Shown: positions 40,689 to 48,621 of the stretch, in pieces | Layout of the letters: each line of letters opens with the position of its first letter | How positions within the stretch are numbered: position 1 is the first letter of the stretch | DNA from: Bdellovibrionales bacterium | Lineage (GTDB): Bacteria > Bdellovibrionota > Bdellovibrionia > Bdellovibrionales > JAMPXM01 | DNA length: 64,000 nt | Reading direction: 5' to 3' | NCBI GenBank assembly: GCA_005808505.1 | Contig: SYLX01000215.1 | Coordinates: 1 to 64,000 of the forward strand | Position numbers and translations under genes: made by a program | Notes under the pieces: generated by a model | Database searches by the model: none | What the model was told of the DNA's origin: nothing | Seen by the model: only the letters and a program-made list of their open reading frames with translations

Positions 40689-41951
40689 TCAGTGGCTCGT
40701 GCTGCCGTCCGCTTGCGTTGCGCGAGGTGCTTCCGGAATCGATCGGTGAATTCTCCACATCATGAAAAGCGTAACGAAAGCCGTCCCCAACACCACGTAG
40801 CCAACAATTTCAAATCGATGCAACTCCCCGCCTGGACCCACGATAACGATCAATCCCGCAAGAACCGATGCAAAGCCGCCCGCGATTTGCTGAAGCGAAG
40901 AGCTCACCGACATGAAGGCCCCACGATTTGCGGGCGTTGGAATCGCCGACATGAGTGTCTGTGAGGGAATCATGCGCGAGAATACGCCCACGAACATCAC
41001 AACGTTGATCAAGATGACACCCAGAAGCGGTGTCACACCCATATGCGTATACGTAAACACGGTGACGATACTGACAAGGGTCCCCACGGTAAAGGTTCGG
41101 AAACTTCCAAACTTATCGCAAGCTCGCCCTACTAAAGGACCAATGGCGATCGAAGCAAGGCCGGTGATCAGGTAGATGAGCGGAAGCTTATCCACATTGA
41201 TCCCCAAGTTATGCACAGTGAACACATTCCCGAACGGCATCAACATGAAGCCACCGATCGATAAAAGTGCTGTCGCCGAGAAGGCTAAAACGTGCCGTGG
41301 AATCGAAACGGTTGCGAGCAGATGTCGGAACGGACTTTTCTCGGCCTTTATTTTCAAGTGCTCATCGACCGGCCTCAGGCGCGTGAAAATGACGACCCCA
41401 ACGATGACGCTAACAATGACGATCATTATGAATGGCGCGTGCCAACCCATTAAGTTCGTTATGAACAACCCCGCCGGCAAGCCAAGAATTTGGCTCGCGG
41501 CAAAGGCTGTCTGCATAAAACCCATCACGCGACCGCGCTGTTCGAGGGGAAACAAATCCGTTACGATGGCAAACACGATGGCGCCGATCACGCCTCCGAA
41601 GAGCCCAGTCACGATCCTTGCGGCTACGAGCATCTCGTATGTGTTTGCAAGACCGCAGAAAAGCGTACCGAGCACAAACCCAATGTAAAAGAACATGAGA
41701 AGCTTTTTGCGATCGTATCGATCCGCAAATCCGGCCGCGAGAATTCCCGCAATACCTGCACTGAACGCGTAAGCGGAAACGACGATTCCAAATTGTGCCG
41801 CCGTCATGTTCAAAGCCGGCATCATCATCGGCCCGAGCGGCGATACGATCATAAAGTCGAGGATGATCGTGAACTGCAGGAACGCAAGAACCGCGATGAC
41901 GAACTTTTGGTAACCCGTAAAGGGCAAGGGGGTGCGAGTGGATTCTTTCAT
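40689..41951 (-). CDS. MFS drug-efflux-type transporter
   Basis: The 420-residue transporter has twelve predicted helices. Major-facilitator motifs include DFMIVSPLGPMMMPALNMTAAQFG, FADRYDRKKLLMFFYIGFVLG (motif A) and LPLIYLITGLASIAIGPLVGRACDKFGSFRTF. It resembles the AraJ/Bcr-type drug:H+ antiporters. It heads a block that includes DUF2239, RibD-like, AKR and DUF6064 genes. Its promoter region has clear operator palindromes. Confidence 0.92.
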   Translation of the reverse strand: MKESTRTPLPFTGYQKFVIAVLAFLQFTIILDFMIVSPLGPMMMPALNMTAAQFGIVVSAYAFSAGIAGILAAGFADRYDRKKLLMFFYIGFVLGTLFCGLANTYEMLVAARIVTGLFGGVIGAIVFAIVTDLFPLEQRGRVMGFMQTAFAASQILGLPAGLFITNLMGWHAPFIMIVIVSVIVGVVIFTRLRPVDEHLKIKAEKSPFRHLLATVSIPRHVLAFSATALLSIGGFMLMPFGNVFTVHNLGINVDKLPLIYLITGLASIAIGPLVGRACDKFGSFRTFTVGTLVSIVTVFTYTHMGVTPLLGVILINVVMFVGVFSRMIPSQTLMSAIPTPANRGAFMSVSSSLQQIAGGFASVLAGLIVIVGPGGELHRFEIVGYVVLGTAFVTLFMMWRIHRSIPEAPRATQADGSTSH

Positions 41952-41997
41952 TTGGATCCGCCTTTTGAGGTTTCAAGAACCGGCAAGCGACAGATCC

Positions 41998-42040
41998 ATT
42001 ATTACCCGGGTAAAATAGAAAATCAATATCATCCGGGTAA
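41998..42040 (-). promoter_or_regulatory. Promoter of the MFS gene with two TTACCCGGGTAA-type operators
   Basis: On the minus strand TTGATT (42026-42021) and AATAAT (42003-41998) are separated by exactly 17 bases. The perfect palindrome TTACCCGGGTAA (42002-42013) overlaps the spacer and the -10. A second variant, TCATCCGGGTAA on the plus strand (42029-42040), lies just upstream of the -35. A repressor should bind here, but none is adjacent. Confidence 0.75.
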
Positions 42041-42080
42041 TATTTCGCGCGCGACTCGAATCGCGATTCAAATCACGAGG

Positions 42081-43265
42081 TTACTCGCTGAGAAGGACGA
42101 ACTTCCCGTCTTTCACCACACTTAAGTAAGCTCGTTTTAAGCCTTGGTGATCCGTCGAGCTAAAGGACATGCGCATCCCAGCGAGGCTTGTCTCACCCAT
42201 GGACTCAAACCCTGCGATGAACGATTCCCGAGTGAGATTTTTCCCGGCTCTCTTTAAGGCTTCAACCATCGCGAGGGCGCTTAGGTAGCCCTCGACGTTG
42301 ACGGTTTCCTTTTCACCAACGGCTGCAGCATCGGCCTGCATTTGACGAATGATTTCGAACTTCGTCTCAACCGGCGGAAAAGCATTTGAGACCAAAGTCC
42401 CTTCAGCCGCGGCACCAGCTTCCTGTAAGAAACCCGCGGTCGCAAGTGAGGTCGGTCCGCCAAAAGCCCATTCCATTTTGTCCGCTTTGGCTTTTTTCAC
42501 GAATTCCGCGGCGGGCTTGAAGACCAAGCCCATGATGACGGCTTGGGGCTTTCCTTTTTTAATCGTTTCGTAAGCGGCATCGATCGGTAAGTTGGTCGAA
42601 CGTGTCCAACCGGCGGAAGACTTGATTGAGAGTTTGTAGCGACCGAGGACCCGCTGCACACCTTGAAGAACTTCTTGGCCGAGGGCATCTTCTTGATAAA
42701 GCACGCTGATATCTTTAACACCTCGATTTTTCACGAGCTCTTCGACCACGGGTTCGACTTCCTGAGCATAGCTGAGACGCACGTTGAAAATGTTCTTCAC
42801 GACGGGATTGCGCAAACTCTCAAGGCCGCTTCCCGGCGCGATGAACGGAATACCGTTTGCCGCCACCCAGGGTTGAACGGCTTTGCTGTTCGGAGCGCCG
42901 AAGAATCCAAACAGCGCAAAAGCCTTATCTTTATTTACAAGTTGCTTCGCGTTTTCGAGAGACCGCAAAGGGTCGTATTGATCGTCGTAAACAATCATTT
43001 CGATTTTTCGACCGTGGATGCCGCCAGCCGCATTTACTTTTTTGAAGACGACATTGCTTCCACGCATGATCTCTTTTGGACGCTCACTCGAAGGTCCAGT
43101 GAGATTGACCGAGCTACCGATGAGAATCTTATTGTCGCTGACGCCAATCGTACTTGTAGTCGGAGACGCTTTGGCCTGAAAGGTCAGGAAGAAAGTCGCG
43201 AGTGCGACGGCCGAAGTGACTCGCACCGCATTTCGGTGAAGCCTAAAGTTCAAACCGCTAAACAT
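42081..43265 (-). CDS. Periplasmic solute-binding protein (branched-chain amino acid type)
   Basis: The 394-residue protein has a signal peptide and two alpha/beta lobes of the Leu/Ile/Val-binding type. Signatures include ILIGSSVNLTGPSSERPKEIMRGSNVVFKKVNAAGGIHGRKIEMIVYDDQYDP and ALFGFFGAPNSKAVQPWVAANGIPFIAPGSG, here given in short pieces for recognition. No permease or ATPase gene is beside it, so it may be an orphan receptor or serve a distant transporter. GGAG sits seven bases before the ATG at 43265. Starts at 43277/43280 are alternatives. Confidence 0.9.
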   Translation of the reverse strand: MFSGLNFRLHRNAVRVTSAVALATFFLTFQAKASPTTSTIGVSDNKILIGSSVNLTGPSSERPKEIMRGSNVVFKKVNAAGGIHGRKIEMIVYDDQYDPLRSLENAKQLVNKDKAFALFGFFGAPNSKAVQPWVAANGIPFIAPGSGLESLRNPVVKNIFNVRLSYAQEVEPVVEELVKNRGVKDISVLYQEDALGQEVLQGVQRVLGRYKLSIKSSAGWTRSTNLPIDAAYETIKKGKPQAVIMGLVFKPAAEFVKKAKADKMEWAFGGPTSLATAGFLQEAGAAAEGTLVSNAFPPVETKFEIIRQMQADAAAVGEKETVNVEGYLSALAMVEALKRAGKNLTRESFIAGFESMGETSLAGMRMSFSSTDHQGLKRAYLSVVKDGKFVLLSE

Positions 43266-43321
43266 TTGATTCTCCATCAACTTTGTTTAGCGTCAGTTTT
43301 TCATTTGTACGATCTTAACGC

Positions 43322-43352
43322 AAGAAGGCCTGAGTCTAGATTCCCTCAGGCC
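43322..43352 (-). terminator. Hairpin after the lipoprotein gene
   Basis: GGCCTGAG pairs perfectly with CTCAGGCC around a ten-base loop. On the minus strand it is followed by TTCTTG. The T-run is weak, so this may only be a partial terminator of the gene ending at 43370. Confidence 0.5.
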
Positions 43353-43369
43353 CTTCGGAGAGGCGAGAC

Positions 43370-44008
43370 TTAGAAGACTAAGGATTCAGGCCCTTGCGAA
43401 CAACCACGTAGGCCCTCTTGCTCGGTCAGAGATTCTCTCACTTGGCGAACGTAAACTTTTGTTCCCGCTGCAGGCGCCAGTAAAGTTCTGATCTCCGAGG
43501 AAAACTCCGCGATCATCGCTTGACTAGGAACGAGGATCATCATTTCCGCTTTGTTAAATGAGCCACCGTAACTGAGCGTACCAACGACCTCTCCGTTTGT
43601 TCCGAGAAGCTGAAGCTCACCTTCTTGCAGACGCGTAAGCCCTACGAATGTACCGTTCATCTCAACCGAAACCGCATTCGGCATGTCAGGTGAAGGCTTG
43701 GAGATTTGAAGATTCATTTTGTATTTGCCCGAGGTCATGAACAGATCAGCAGACCAGCGATGTCCGTTGCCGAGATCCATGCCAGGTCTTGTCGACATGC
43801 CGTCGGTCGCGGCTTTCCGCAGCATCTTGGACTGATTCGACTTTTCACAGTTTTCCATCTTGATGTTGAATTGCGCAAAGTACTCATCCGCCGGCTTATC
43901 GCCGTAGACAAACGATTGTTTTTTGACTTCCGTCGAGCTTTCGCTAGAACACGCCGCTAAACCGAGAAGGCTTAAAACACAAGCGCTGATTCGCACCCCA
44001 AACGACAT
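43370..44008 (-). CDS. Predicted lipoprotein of unknown function
   Basis: The 212-residue protein has a signal peptide with lipobox LAAC at residue 20. The middle includes YKMNLQISKPSPDMPNAVSVEMNGTFVGLTRLQEGELQLLG, a beta-rich region, and EGLRGCSQGPE is near the end. Two cysteines (ENCEKSN, RGCSQG) may pair. No family is recognised. It faces no obvious operon partner. Confidence 0.72.
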   Translation of the reverse strand: MSFGVRISACVLSLLGLAACSSESSTEVKKQSFVYGDKPADEYFAQFNIKMENCEKSNQSKMLRKAATDGMSTRPGMDLGNGHRWSADLFMTSGKYKMNLQISKPSPDMPNAVSVEMNGTFVGLTRLQEGELQLLGTNGEVVGTLSYGGSFNKAEMMILVPSQAMIAEFSSEIRTLLAPAAGTKVYVRQVRESLTEQEGLRGCSQGPESLVF

Positions 44009-44207
44009 AGAGATCCCCTCATTTCATGGTTCCGTTTTCTGACCTGGCTACAAGGGGCTGACTCGAGCAATCCGGAGACCACGACGAAATCACGAATACC
44101 GCGTTTGGTTGGCGGGATCTCTGAATTAGTTTCAGGACCCCGACGCAAATGAGCTTTAAGCGATCGTGTTCTTTCGGAACCGATCAAGACCTTCAATTCG
44201 TTCGGGC

Positions 44208-45281
44208 CTATTTTGCTCTCGGCTCGGGGTAACGAGGGATAAGGCTTTTGAATTGTCCGGCGCGCGCAGCTTTCACGGACTGCGCCAGTTCGCCGGCAGC
44301 GTTGCGTACTTCCTGCTGGAGAGCCTCGTCACGATCGAGTGCGTGGTGGCTGGTGGCGTAAGGTTCGTAGTAACCAATGTAACGATCGAAGGACGACGAG
44401 ATGGAGGCCGGGAGGAGATGAAGATCCGTAAGCCAATTCTGTAAGTTTGAGCGAAGCTGGTTTGCCCCTTCTGCATCACCATGTACGATGACGGAGAACA
44501 GTCGCCCCTGGAGATGCTTGGGATAATCCCACCCTTTCATCTCGATCTCTTTTGCGAGTTTTGCCTTCTTTCCTTGTGTCGTTGTCGGATCAGGATTGCC
44601 GCCATCAGCGCAAACGAGTCGATCGATCATGAGCTTCAACGCACTCGGCGCCTGATACCAATACACTGGCGTAATGATCATCACTCCGTGAGCTCTCGCC
44701 CACATGGGATAAATCTCGTTCATCCAATCGTGCACTTGATCGACGGCGTAGTTGGGGTAACAAGAACACGGCCAATGACACAATGGCATCGAAGTCGAGA
44801 CGCACGCCTTGCACGGAAAGATGTGCTTACCGTATTCGGAAGTAATCTCACTGAGATCGAGAACCGTTGTTTCAATGCCCTCTCCCTCAATCGCTTCTTT
44901 TGCGAGCGACACGAGCCGGCGAGTCTTTGAAATTTCTCCGGGGCATGACTGGTCATTGCGGTCGGCGGCGGAGATCAGAAGCACGTTACTAGGTTGTTGA
45001 GCATCTTTTTGCAGAGCCTGCGCTTGTTTAATGGCATGACTTGCATCACGCCACTCATCGCTTAAGTCGTAGGTGGGATCAGCGAATCCTTCACCGGCTT
45101 TCGATGTTCGCGGCGCTTTATGATTATCTTCGTGCGCTTTCCACGCAAGATCAGCGAGAGCTTCGATTGCACTACGATGTTCGTCATAGATCGGATCGAT
45201 GAAGCGTCTTACAAAACGCTTTTTGAGTTCCTCTTCCGTGAGAGACTTCGCTTCCGGATTCTTCCTTGGTTCCAGATTCAT
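44208..45281 (-). CDS. NADPH-dependent FMN reductase-like flavoprotein
   Basis: The 357-residue protein has a helical N-terminal extension of about 110 residues. A flavodoxin-like NAD(P)H:FMN reductase domain follows, with VLLISAADRNDQSCPGEISKTRRLVSLAKEA, a cysteine-rich HIFPCKACVSTSMPLCHWPCSCYP segment and GVMIITPVYWYQAPSALKLMIDRLVC, quoted as separate pieces. It should bind FMN and reduce quinones or nitro compounds. GGAGG lies seven bases before the ATG at 45281. The longer frame upstream is not supported. The cysteine cluster (five cysteines in about 15 residues) could bind a metal or iron-sulfur centre. Confidence 0.85.
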   Translation of the reverse strand: MNLEPRKNPEAKSLTEEELKKRFVRRFIDPIYDEHRSAIEALADLAWKAHEDNHKAPRTSKAGEGFADPTYDLSDEWRDASHAIKQAQALQKDAQQPSNVLLISAADRNDQSCPGEISKTRRLVSLAKEAIEGEGIETTVLDLSEITSEYGKHIFPCKACVSTSMPLCHWPCSCYPNYAVDQVHDWMNEIYPMWARAHGVMIITPVYWYQAPSALKLMIDRLVCADGGNPDPTTTQGKKAKLAKEIEMKGWDYPKHLQGRLFSVIVHGDAEGANQLRSNLQNWLTDLHLLPASISSSFDRYIGYYEPYATSHHALDRDEALQQEVRNAAGELAQSVKAARAGQFKSLIPRYPEPRAK

Positions 45282-45430
45282 TTTGGGCCTCCGCTGCCGA
45301 GCTTGGTGGAAACCCGTTCGATTTGCTGCCCGCCGATGAGAAGAATCAGTCAACTAAACTAAATACCCGGCCGTCTCATCTTAAATTCCGCCGTTTTTAC
45401 GCATGGTTAACCCGGCTAGTTTACATTTAA

Positions 45431-45490
45431 TTGACTTAAGCCCGTAGCCCGTCGATACTTAACTCATTGGTTAATTAACTCAATGGTTAA
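45431..45490 (+). promoter_or_regulatory. ArsR promoter with two abutting operators
   Basis: TTGACT (45431-45436) and GATACT (45454-45459) are spaced by exactly 17 bases. Immediately downstream TTAACTCATTGGTTAA (45459-45474) and TTAACTCAATGGTTAA (45475-45490) stand head to tail, each a TTAAC-N6-GTTAA inverted repeat. Repressor on both would block the promoter. The ArsR start is 16 bases further on. Confidence 0.85.
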
Positions 45491-45505
45491 CAAAGTGGGC
45501 GGGAA

Positions 45506-45940
45506 ATGATGAGGCCAACGCATGATCAATTGAGCCAGACGTTCGCAGCGCTTGCGGACCCGACGCGAAGGGCGATGCTTGCGCGCCTTTCTCAAGGCGA
45601 GACTAGCGTTTCCGACCTTGCTCAACCATTTCTGAACGACATGTCGCTGCCTGCCGTTACGAAGCATCTCAAAGTACTTGAGAAGGCAGGTCTCGTTACG
45701 AAAACACGCTCGGCGCAGTGGCGTCCTTGTAAGTTGAACGGCACTCCGTTGAAAGACGCGGTCAACTGGATGGAACAGTACCGGGTTTTTTGGGAGGAGA
45801 GCTTTGATCGCCTGGGTGAATACCTCGAAACCCTGAAGGCAAGTTCTTCAAAAACAAAGTCACCAACAAAAACTAAGACTAAGAAATCGACTTCGAAAAA
45901 ATCTTCCACAGAGAAGGGTAAGAAAAATGGCAAAAGGTAA
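45506..45940 (+). CDS. ArsR-family repressor with basic tail
   Basis: The 144-residue protein has the ArsR/SmtB winged helix (QTFAALADPTRRAMLARLSQG, then AVTKHLKVLEKAGLVTKTR, about 8-70). It lacks the CxC metal ligands of arsenic sensors. The last 35 residues are nearly all Lys, Ser and Thr, an unusual basic tail. Its stop overlaps the following SRPBCC gene by 14 bases. The ArsR-SRPBCC pairing is common in bacteria, where the repressor controls the partner. Confidence 0.93.
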   Translation: MMRPTHDQLSQTFAALADPTRRAMLARLSQGETSVSDLAQPFLNDMSLPAVTKHLKVLEKAGLVTKTRSAQWRPCKLNGTPLKDAVNWMEQYRVFWEESFDRLGEYLETLKASSSKTKSPTKTKTKKSTSKKSSTEKGKKNGKR

Positions 45941-46877
45941 ACCGAACGAATTGAAGATTATCCGCGTGTACGATGCGCCCGTCAAAATGGTTTGGGATGC
46001 GTGGACCGATGTGGAACAAGTTGCAAAGTGGTGGGGCCCACGAGGCTTTACGATTACAACCCACGGCAAAGATTTGCGACCCGGCGGATTCTGGGCCTAC
46101 ACGATGCACGGCCCTGATGGAGTGAACTATGAAAACAAAACTCTGTATTACGAAGTCGAAAAATATTCGCGCCTCGTTTATGACCATGGCGGCAATGATG
46201 ATCGGCCGCCCTTGTTTCGCGTGACGGTTACCTTTAAAGAGGTCAAAGGTAAAACCACCATGGAAATGACGATGGCTCTCGCAACGGCCGAAGCTGCCGA
46301 AGCGGCAAAGAAGTTCGTCAAACAAGCTAACGGGAACTCTACTTGGGATCGCCTTGCCGAGTACCTTGCCAAAGAAGGCTCCGGGCAGGAGCGCTTTGTC
46401 ATCAATCGCTCCTTTGATGTACCCGTGGAAACGATGTACAAGATGTGGACCGAGCCTGAGCACATTGCAAAGTGGCTTCCGCCTACCGGCATGCGAATGG
46501 AATTTATCAAAGCCGATATTCGACCAGGCGGAACGTCCTCTTATTTCATGACGAACGATGCAGGTGTCAAGATGTGGGGCTCAGCCCAATACATTGAGTT
46601 AAGCAAGCCCCACCGAGTCGTCTACACGCAAGATTTCCGCGATGAAAATGGCAATCTCTCAAGACATCCTCACGCCCCGACGTGGCCGCCATCAATGCTC
46701 ACCACCGTGACTCTTTCGTCAGAGGAGGGCAATGAAACGCGCGTAATGATCGAATGGGAACCCCACGGCACTACCACACGGGAAGAATTAGAAACTTTCC
46801 TAAAAGCACGCGCCGGCATGATGCAAGGCTGGACAGGTTCTTTCGACAAGCTCGAAGACTACATCGCAACTCGATAA
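45927..46877 (+). CDS. Tandem SRPBCC (AHSA1-like) protein
   Basis: The 316-residue protein is two AHSA1-type SRPBCC domains. The first (about 6-145) has IRVYDAPVKMVWDAWTDVEQVAKWWGPRGF. The second (about 150-312) has NRSFDVPVETMYKMWTEPEHIAKWLPPTGM. Each domain ends with a conserved helix and WDRLAEYL or FDKLEDYI. Such domains bind hydrophobic ligands. It overlaps and is translationally coupled to arsR. Confidence 0.92.
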   Translation: MAKGKPNELKIIRVYDAPVKMVWDAWTDVEQVAKWWGPRGFTITTHGKDLRPGGFWAYTMHGPDGVNYENKTLYYEVEKYSRLVYDHGGNDDRPPLFRVTVTFKEVKGKTTMEMTMALATAEAAEAAKKFVKQANGNSTWDRLAEYLAKEGSGQERFVINRSFDVPVETMYKMWTEPEHIAKWLPPTGMRMEFIKADIRPGGTSSYFMTNDAGVKMWGSAQYIELSKPHRVVYTQDFRDENGNLSRHPHAPTWPPSMLTTVTLSSEEGNETRVMIEWEPHGTTTREELETFLKARAGMMQGWTGSFDKLEDYIATR

Positions 46878-46890
46878 CGGCGATTCAAAA

Positions 46891-46924
46891 AAAGACCCGA
46901 ACGTTCCCACGCTCGGGTCTTTTT
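46891..46924. terminator. Bidirectional terminator
   Basis: AAAGACCCGA pairs with TCGGGTCTTT around a 12-base loop. T-runs follow on both strands (TTTTTG on plus, seven T on minus). It serves the SRPBCC gene and the glutathione peroxidase gene, which converge here. Confidence 0.92.
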
Positions 46925-46946
46925 GTTCTTTGAATTTAGAATTCGG

Positions 46947-47495
46947 TTACTTAAGCGCGGCTTCGATCGCGCTCGTTATCATAGGGTCATCCGGAGTGAT
47001 GTCCGGTGCAAAGCGCGCGATGATCTTTCCGTTGCGGTCAGCGAGAAATTTTTCGAAGTTCCAGAGTACCTCACTCGGATTCGTACGGACTTGCCCATGT
47101 GACTTCAAACGATCCTCGAAGTTCGAGCCTGCCTTCAACTGCGCCTTCGGCATCTGCTCAGTGAGATATTTGTAGAGCGAGTTTTTGCCTTCACCTTTTA
47201 CCGAGATCTTTTCAAACAACGGGAACTTCACTCCAAAACTAGCCTGACAGAATTGTTGAATTTCGTCGTTAGTTCCTGGCTCTTGACTTAAAAAGTCATT
47301 CGCAGGGAAGCCAAGAACTTCGAGACCCTTGTCGTGATACTTCTCGTAGACCTTCTCGAGTGCCTCGTACTGAGGTGTAAGTCCACACTTGGAGGCCACG
47401 TTCACGAACAACAAAACTTTGCCGCGATATTCGCCGATCGTCGCAGGTTTGCCGTTGATCCGGTTCACTGAGAAATCATAGACGCTCGTTGCCAT
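46947..47495 (-). CDS. Glutathione peroxidase family protein (copy 1)
   Basis: The 182-residue protein has the GPx fold with peroxidatic Cys 37 in NVASKCGLTPQY and WNFEKFLADRNG. The usual FPCNQF is FPANDFLSQEPG here, so the resolving Cys and the tetrad Gln of typical enzymes are Ala and Asp. This variant is seen in both copies in the window. It should reduce hydroperoxides using thioredoxin or glutathione. AAGGAGG precedes the ATG at 47495. Confidence 0.92.
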   Translation of the reverse strand: MATSVYDFSVNRINGKPATIGEYRGKVLLFVNVASKCGLTPQYEALEKVYEKYHDKGLEVLGFPANDFLSQEPGTNDEIQQFCQASFGVKFPLFEKISVKGEGKNSLYKYLTEQMPKAQLKAGSNFEDRLKSHGQVRTNPSEVLWNFEKFLADRNGKIIARFAPDITPDDPMITSAIEAALK

Positions 47496-47585
47496 GAGGC
47501 CTCCTTCGTTTTGGTCTACTCCGAAGGCTGCGCGAATTTTCAATCGCTGGCAATCGATTGTGCGGAAGGTTTAAATGAAACTCAT

Positions 47586-48476
47586 CTATTTCCTGATCGC
47601 GTTTGTTTGGAGCCGTTCCCAAACGCTTCGAGCGACGGGACCAAGAGGCTTGCGTCGACATCGCATGAAGTGCAGATCAAATGTCACCGGTTGAGCGATC
47701 GAGGCTTTTACTTTCAGGAGCCGTCCACGCTTGAGATCATCAGCGATTTCGTGAAGCGCTAAGCGCCCCCATCCGAATCCTTCCTTAATCAGCTTCGTCT
47801 TCATTGCGTGATCAGTGACAAAACACATTTGCCCTTCCGAAACGGTCGGCTGAATCGCTCGCCGGCCTTCAGCTTCTCTCCCGCGGTTCTGCAGAACAAA
47901 GACTTGAGGACGACGGCGAAAGTATTCAATGTCTCCCAAATCAGAAAGCTCAACTGACTTTTTAGCAACCACCGGAATCATCGTGACCCGGTCAAAAAGA
48001 CGACTCTCGATTTCGTCGTGGTCTTCAAGCTTCGGCGCGATCGCGAAATCAGCTTCGCCAGAAAGCACGGCGTCCATTCCGACTCCCAAGATCTCGGATC
48101 GGAGCGTAAGTTCAGTCGGCACGGGTTGACCCAGACACTCTTCGAAGATCCCTTCGATAGCTTCATAACGCGCGAGCGGATCGATCACGATCGTGAGTGT
48201 CGGTTCGGCTACCTTCTTTCCAAGTTCCTTGGCGGTGGTATCGAGTAACCGAAAGGAAGCGAGCGTTTGCTTGGCGCGCGTGAAAAACACGCGTCCTTCA
48301 TCTGTCAGCTTTGGTCGATATTCATCGCGATTAAAGAGAAGGATGCCGAACTCTTCCTCGAGTTTTTTGATGGCCACACTCAAGCTAGGTTGCGATTTAT
48401 AAAGCGCCTCAGAGGCTGCCTTAAAGCTCCCTTTTTGAACGATCATCTCAAGCATTTCCAACTGGTCGAAGGTCAC
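47586..48476 (-). CDS. LysR-type transcriptional regulator
   Basis: The 296-residue protein has the N-terminal winged helix of LysR regulators (QLEMLEMIVQKGSFKAASEALYKSQPSLSVAIKKLEEEFGILLFNR, residues about 4-50). A substrate-binding domain follows with a LARYEAIEGIFEECLG segment. The start is a GTG. The gene is divergent from the isochorismatase-like gene, with a 145-base spacer rich in A and T. It probably regulates that gene, a common LysR layout. Confidence 0.93.
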   Translation of the reverse strand: MTFDQLEMLEMIVQKGSFKAASEALYKSQPSLSVAIKKLEEEFGILLFNRDEYRPKLTDEGRVFFTRAKQTLASFRLLDTTAKELGKKVAEPTLTIVIDPLARYEAIEGIFEECLGQPVPTELTLRSEILGVGMDAVLSGEADFAIAPKLEDHDEIESRLFDRVTMIPVVAKKSVELSDLGDIEYFRRRPQVFVLQNRGREAEGRRAIQPTVSEGQMCFVTDHAMKTKLIKEGFGWGRLALHEIADDLKRGRLLKVKASIAQPVTFDLHFMRCRRKPLGPVARSVWERLQTNAIRK

Positions 48477-48489
48477 CGGTCCCCCACAA

Positions 48490-48510
48490 ACTATATAAAT
48501 TGAAACTATA
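48490..48510. promoter_or_regulatory. Candidate LysR site
   Basis: ACTATA occurs twice with starts 15 bases apart (48490 and 48505), and TATA-N9-TATA within this stretch is symmetric. It lies just upstream of the LysR start codon and could be the autoregulatory box. It is tentative. Confidence 0.35.
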
Positions 48511-48621
48511 AAGAGTATGAAATCTTAATAATTTTCTTTGTCAACTCTTCCCCCGATATTGGGTTCATACGCAGTACGGTTAACAACCGGCCACACCATC
48601 AAGAACGCAGGAGATTTGAAA

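Noticed and set aside
45506-46877. Arsenic resistance operon
   Set aside because: The ArsR protein lacks metal-binding cysteines and the partner is an SRPBCC protein. No arsenic reductase or pump gene is present.
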